In this document: piece after piece, positions 7,939 through 10,498 of the stretch
Layout: each line of letters starts with the position of its first letter
Position numbering within the stretch: the stretch's first letter is position 1
Assembly (NCBI GenBank): GCA_030593785.1
Contig: JAUVGM010000045.1
Coordinates: 1 to 10,498 of the forward strand
Length of the DNA stretch: 10,498 nucleotides
Source of the DNA: Gammaproteobacteria bacterium
GTDB taxonomy: Bacteria; Pseudomonadota; Gammaproteobacteria; UBA6429; Thiohalophilaceae
Direction of reading: 5' to 3'
The notes under the pieces: generated by a model
What the model was told of the DNA's origin: nothing
Seen by the model: the letters and a program-made list of their open reading frames with translations, nothing else
Databases searched by the model: none
Program-made: the position numbers and the translations under genes

Positions 7939-8100
7939 GAGATAGTTCAGTTCCTTTCAGGCTAATCCTGCCTGTTTATATTACGGGCAGATCCGCTTTT
8001 AACAAAAGTTAATCAGCTCCATGCTTCTGCACACCAATCCTTTATGTTGCATCCTTTAGGCTATCCTGCCTTTTACACTTTTCCCTGTGTTATATCCTCT
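7909..8100 (-). ncRNA. Candidate CsrB/RsmX/Y/Z-type small RNA (CsrA/RsmA-sequestering)
   Basis: Read on the minus strand, nine GGA motifs fall between 8097 and 7952, with first G at 8097, 8084, 8066, 8054, 8040, 8020, 7994, 7968 and 7954. Five read AGGAT. Several sit in hairpin loops: ACAC/GTGT (8075-8090) with loop AGGGAAAA; AGGC/GCCT (8058-8071) with loop AGGATA; CAGGC/GCCTG (7958-7974) with loop AGGATTA; and a short AGC/GCT stem with loop ATGGA (8015-8025). Linkers read AAAGGA. A strong terminator closes the transcript at 7909. RNAs of the CsrB and Rsm families present GGA in loops and linkers in this way to titrate the translational regulator CsrA/RsmA. The 5' end is inferred: TATAAC (8113-8108) could be a -10 element, giving a start near 8100 and a length of about 190 bases. 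No good -35 element or GacA-type TGTAAG box was found. Identity is by pattern, not by database match. Confidence 0.72.
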
Positions 8101-8107
8101 ACTTAAT

Positions 8108-8113
8108 GTTATA
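8108..8113 (-). promoter_or_regulatory. Possible -10 element of the small RNA
   Basis: Minus-strand TATAAC (8113 to 8108) differs from TATAAT at one base and would start RNA near 8100, just before the first GGA. It lies in a six-base inverted repeat, AATGTT and AACATT (8118-8102 region), with a five-base loop. The -35 region is poor, as would be expected for an activator-dependent promoter, but the call is tentative. Confidence 0.25.
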
Positions 8114-8291
8114 AAAACATTTTTGCTTCAGCTATCAGGACACAATAACAGCCTAAAACTCCAAAACAAGACATCATTCCAAAACTATGACTTACCTCAC
8201 AAAAGATGGTGATTTGACATCAAGAAAGATGCAGATTTCAATGATTTTCTCTTTTAATACGCAAACATCCTCTATCTGGCGCAATATTTTT

Positions 8292-8321
8292 GAGATAAAA
8301 TTCGCTGATAAATTTTATCTT
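8292..8321. promoter_or_regulatory. Perfect inverted repeat just upstream of the helicase start
   Basis: AGATAAAATT (8293-8302) and AATTTTATCT (8311-8320) are a perfect ten-base inverted repeat around the eight-base spacer CGCTGATA, extendable by one G-T pair. It ends immediately before the TAGG of the ribosome binding site for ATG 8331. It could be a protein operator, with TAAAAT inside it resembling a -10 element. It could also be an mRNA hairpin that affects ribosome access. Confidence 0.4.
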
Positions 8322-8330
8322 AGGTATTTC

Positions 8331-10498
8331 ATGTCATTAGCAGAACAACTCTCTGGTCACACAACCGTTCAGGCATCCGCCGGTAGTGGTAAAACATTCC
8401 TATTAATTAGCCGAATAGTGCGTTTACTGTTAACGGGCACCGAAGCAGGAAATATCCTCGCTATTACCTTCACCCGAAAAGCGGCTAATGAAATGCAGAC
8501 CCGGCTACTTGAGCGGCTTTATGAATTAGCAACATCAAATGAAGAGTCTCTGATAAAAACATTAACAGATCTTGATTTAGAGGTAACACCTGAGCTCATC
8601 AGCCTTTCTCGCAGCCTATACGAGAAAATACTGCGCAGCGAAGCCCCCGTAAAGACCTCAACATTCCATGCTTTTTGCCAGGAACTTCTACGACGTTTTC
8701 CAATGGAAGCTAATGTGGCGCCTGGTTTTGATTTGTTGGATAAAACAGCCCTTCTTTATGACGAAGCCTGGGATGCTTTAATGGCAGAAGCGAATCTGAA
8801 TAAAGATACCGAACTGGCCAAATCATTACATCTTTTATTTAAAGATTTAGGTTTATATAACAGTAAGCAAGCATTAAATAATTTCATCGATCATCGTAGT
8901 GATTGGTGGGCATATACCTGGAATCAGGATGATACGGCTTCATATGCACAGCAACGTTTACAAAAACAACTCGATATAAAAACTGATAGTAATCCTATTA
9001 CTGATTTACTGTCAGATAAAACGATCATTCAACTATTAAACGAGTTTCATGTCTTGTTGTGCAAACATGAAACTAAAACAAATCTAAAACACAGTGGTTT
9101 TATCTATAAAGCAATTGATGAAAACATCAGCGAAAAAGTACGTTACGAAAACTTTTTAGATGCTTTTTTAACACAGTCTGGCGAACCATTTAAAACTCGA
9201 AAGGCAGGTCCCACGCTAGAAAAAAAATTGGGGGTCGAAGGGCTAGAACGTTTTATTGAATTACATATACTGTTAAGTGAAAAACTCATACAAACCAAGT
9301 CACAACTTGCAGCAATAAGAACAATGGAAACCAGTTCAGCATGGTATATTGCCGGGCAACATTATTTAGATCAGTTTCAAAAGTTAAAAAAAGAACAACG
9401 TTTACTGGATTTCACTGATCTAGAATGGCAAACCTACTTATTATTAAACCAAAGCAATAATGCATTATGGGTTCAATATAAACTTGATCAGCGTATAGAG
9501 CATCTTCTGGTTGATGAGTTTCAGGACACCAACCCAACACAATGGCGTTTAATATTGCCTTTACTTGAAGAAATTGCAGCAAGTGATGATGAACGGCATC
9601 GCAGTGTTTTTATTGTTGGAGATCAAAAACAGTCTATCTATCGTTTTCGCCGTGCCGAACCTCGTTTATTTGTTGCCGCAGAAAAATGGCTAACAGATAA
9701 TTTAGGCGCAAAGAGTTGTCCTCTGAGTCATTCATGGCGTTCCAGTCCTGCTGTTATAAATTTTATAAATAACATATTTACGCAGGACAATTTCAAAGCA
9801 TTGCTACCTAGTTATATTGAACACAGTACCCATCGTAAAGAATTATCAGGAAAGGTCACGTTACTACCTTTATCACTAAAAGAAGTCGTAGAAACAGAAG
9901 ATAAAGAAAACTCCGCCCTGGTATTGCGAAATCCGTTAAACGAACCACGTGAAGAATCAATAAGCCTGCAATATTTTAATGAAGGATTAATGATTGCTGA
10001 AGAAATAAAAAGTTTAGTCGCACAAAATATTTTTGTAGACAAGAAAGATGACAATAAAGCAGTGAATTACAGTGATATTATTATTTTATTAAGAAGTCGT
10101 ACTCATGTTGCAGATTATGAAAAAGCACTGCGCCAAACCGGTATCCCCTACATTGGTGCTAATCGAGGTACTTTGCTAGAGAGCCTCGAAGTTAATGACA
10201 TGCTTGATCTTTTACAATGGCTCATTCTTCCTTTTGATAATTTATCTTTAGCAGGAATATTACGTTCGCCGTTATTTTCAGTATCAAATGATGACCTGAT
10301 TGCGATAAAGCAAGCCTCAAAAGGAAGTTGGTTAGAACGTTTAGCCTCTTTTGTGCAAAATAACCCAAAACATGAATCGTTGCCTCGTGCTTACCAGCTT
10401 TTAGTGCAATGGCAGGATGATGCTAATAAATTACCAGTGCATGACCTGCTGGACAAAATATACAGTGAAGCAAATGTTTTAGCGCGATATGTTGCCGC
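8331..10498 (+). CDS. AddA/UvrD-like superfamily 1 helicase (RecB-like), N-terminal part
   Basis: The frame is open for 722 codons to the window edge, so the C-terminus, including helicase motifs V-VI and any nuclease domain, is missing. Superfamily 1A motifs are intact: Walker A ASAGSGKT (15-22, Lys21), motif Ia ILAITFTRKAANEM (42-55), TFHAFC (111-116), Walker B LLVDEFQDT with Asp395-Glu396, motif III VGDQKQSIYRFRRAE (429-443) and the motif IV-like SHSWRSSP (467-474). The large insertion between motifs Ia and II is typical of AddA and RecB. It probably supplies the motor for the AddB-like nuclease encoded upstream, resecting DNA ends for RecA. ATG 8331 is chosen because AGG lies six bases before it and little sequence precedes Walker A in relatives. 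The frame stays open upstream with ATGs at 8241, 8229 and 8187, none with a good ribosome binding site. Confidence 0.9.
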   Translation, partial: MSLAEQLSGHTTVQASAGSGKTFLLISRIVRLLLTGTEAGNILAITFTRKAANEMQTRLLERLYELATSNEESLIKTLTDLDLEVTPELISLSRSLYEKILRSEAPVKTSTFHAFCQELLRRFPMEANVAPGFDLLDKTALLYDEAWDALMAEANLNKDTELAKSLHLLFKDLGLYNSKQALNNFIDHRSDWWAYTWNQDDTASYAQQRLQKQLDIKTDSNPITDLLSDKTIIQLLNEFHVLLCKHETKTNLKHSGFIYKAIDENISEKVRYENFLDAFLTQSGEPFKTRKAGPTLEKKLGVEGLERFIELHILLSEKLIQTKSQLAAIRTMETSSAWYIAGQHYLDQFQKLKKEQRLLDFTDLEWQTYLLLNQSNNALWVQYKLDQRIEHLLVDEFQDTNPTQWRLILPLLEEIAASDDERHRSVFIVGDQKQSIYRFRRAEPRLFVAAEKWLTDNLGAKSCPLSHSWRSSPAVINFINNIFTQDNFKALLPSYIEHSTHRKELSGKVTLLPLSLKEVVETEDKENSALVLRNPLNEPREESISLQYFNEGLMIAEEIKSLVAQNIFVDKKDDNKAVNYSDIIILLRSRTHVADYEKALRQTGIPYIGANRGTLLESLEVNDMLDLLQWLILPFDNLSLAGILRSPLFSVSNDDLIAIKQASKGSWLERLASFVQNNPKHESLPRAYQLLVQWQDDANKLPVHDLLDKIYSEANVLARYVA

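Larger units (their letters stand above)
7676..8330. other. Long intergenic region between the two repair genes
   Basis: This 655-base stretch holds no convincing protein gene on either strand. Positions 7676-7762 show nothing I can name. Positions 7763-7826 hold two REP-like palindromes. Positions 7827-7908 are featureless. Positions 7909-8100 hold a candidate minus-strand regulatory RNA with its terminator. Positions 8101-8291 presumably hold its promoter, which I cannot define well, and 8292-8321 is an inverted repeat next to the helicase start. Such a gap is unusual because AddB-like and AddA-like genes in this arrangement are commonly adjacent. Confidence 0.8.

Noticed and set aside
7852..8100. 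Reading the hairpin-rich region as a plus-strand terminator or attenuator for the helicase gene
   Set aside because: The strongest stem has a T-tract only on the minus strand, and the loop motifs make sense as GGA on that strand.
8187..8330. Upstream extension of the helicase to ATG 8187, 8229 or 8241
   Set aside because: The frame is open, but none of these starts has a spaced ribosome binding site, and the extra residues do not resemble a family N-terminus. ATG 8331 has AGG at good spacing. The extension is not fully excluded.
9812..10054. Minus-strand 80-codon frame inside the helicase gene
   Set aside because: It is antisense to a gene with intact helicase motifs and has no features of its own.

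Overview
This window looks like a chromosomal segment of a moderately AT-rich gammaproteobacterium. The MutS, NMN amidase (PncC) and seven-iron ferredoxin sequences resemble their Escherichia coli and Azotobacter vinelandii counterparts almost residue for residue. The tandem pair of AddB-like nuclease and UvrD/AddA-like helicase genes is the arrangement known from many non-enteric gammaproteobacteria. I cannot place it more precisely from sequence alone.

Layout. Positions 1-800 (minus strand) hold the start of thpR (runs off the left edge) preceded by pncC, five bases apart and probably co-transcribed leftwards. Positions 801-893 are a short divergent gap with a perfect AT-rich palindrome. 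Positions 894-1250 (plus) hold a probable decayed gene: one frame with a good ribosome binding site, interrupted by two stop codons, ending three bases before the convergent pilZ-domain gene (1254-1568, minus). mutS (1749-4331), fdxA (4405-4728) and an AddB-like PD-(D/E)XK nuclease with an iron-sulfur motif (4757-7675) follow on the plus strand. The last gene, an AddA/UvrD-like helicase on the plus strand, starts at about 8331 and runs off the right edge.

The most interesting part is the 655-base gap between the two recombination-repair genes (7676-8330). It carries a pair of inverted REP-like palindromes (7763-7826). It also carries, on the minus strand, what I read as an undocumented small RNA of the CsrB/RsmX/RsmY/RsmZ type. 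There are nine GGA motifs within 146 bases, several in hairpin loops, spaced by AAAGGA linkers. A strong intrinsic terminator with a seven-T tail (7909-7938) closes the transcript. No protein gene lies upstream of that terminator on the minus strand, which is independent support for an RNA gene. Such RNAs titrate the translational regulator CsrA/RsmA. A perfect ten-base-pair inverted repeat (8293-8320) sits just before the helicase start.

Functionally the window is rich in genome maintenance: mismatch repair (MutS) and a probable double-strand-break end-processing pair (AddB-like and AddA-like). It also carries NAD salvage (PncC), an electron carrier (FdxA), RNA phosphodiester chemistry (ThpR), a c-di-GMP receptor candidate (PilZ) and a candidate post-transcriptional regulatory RNA.
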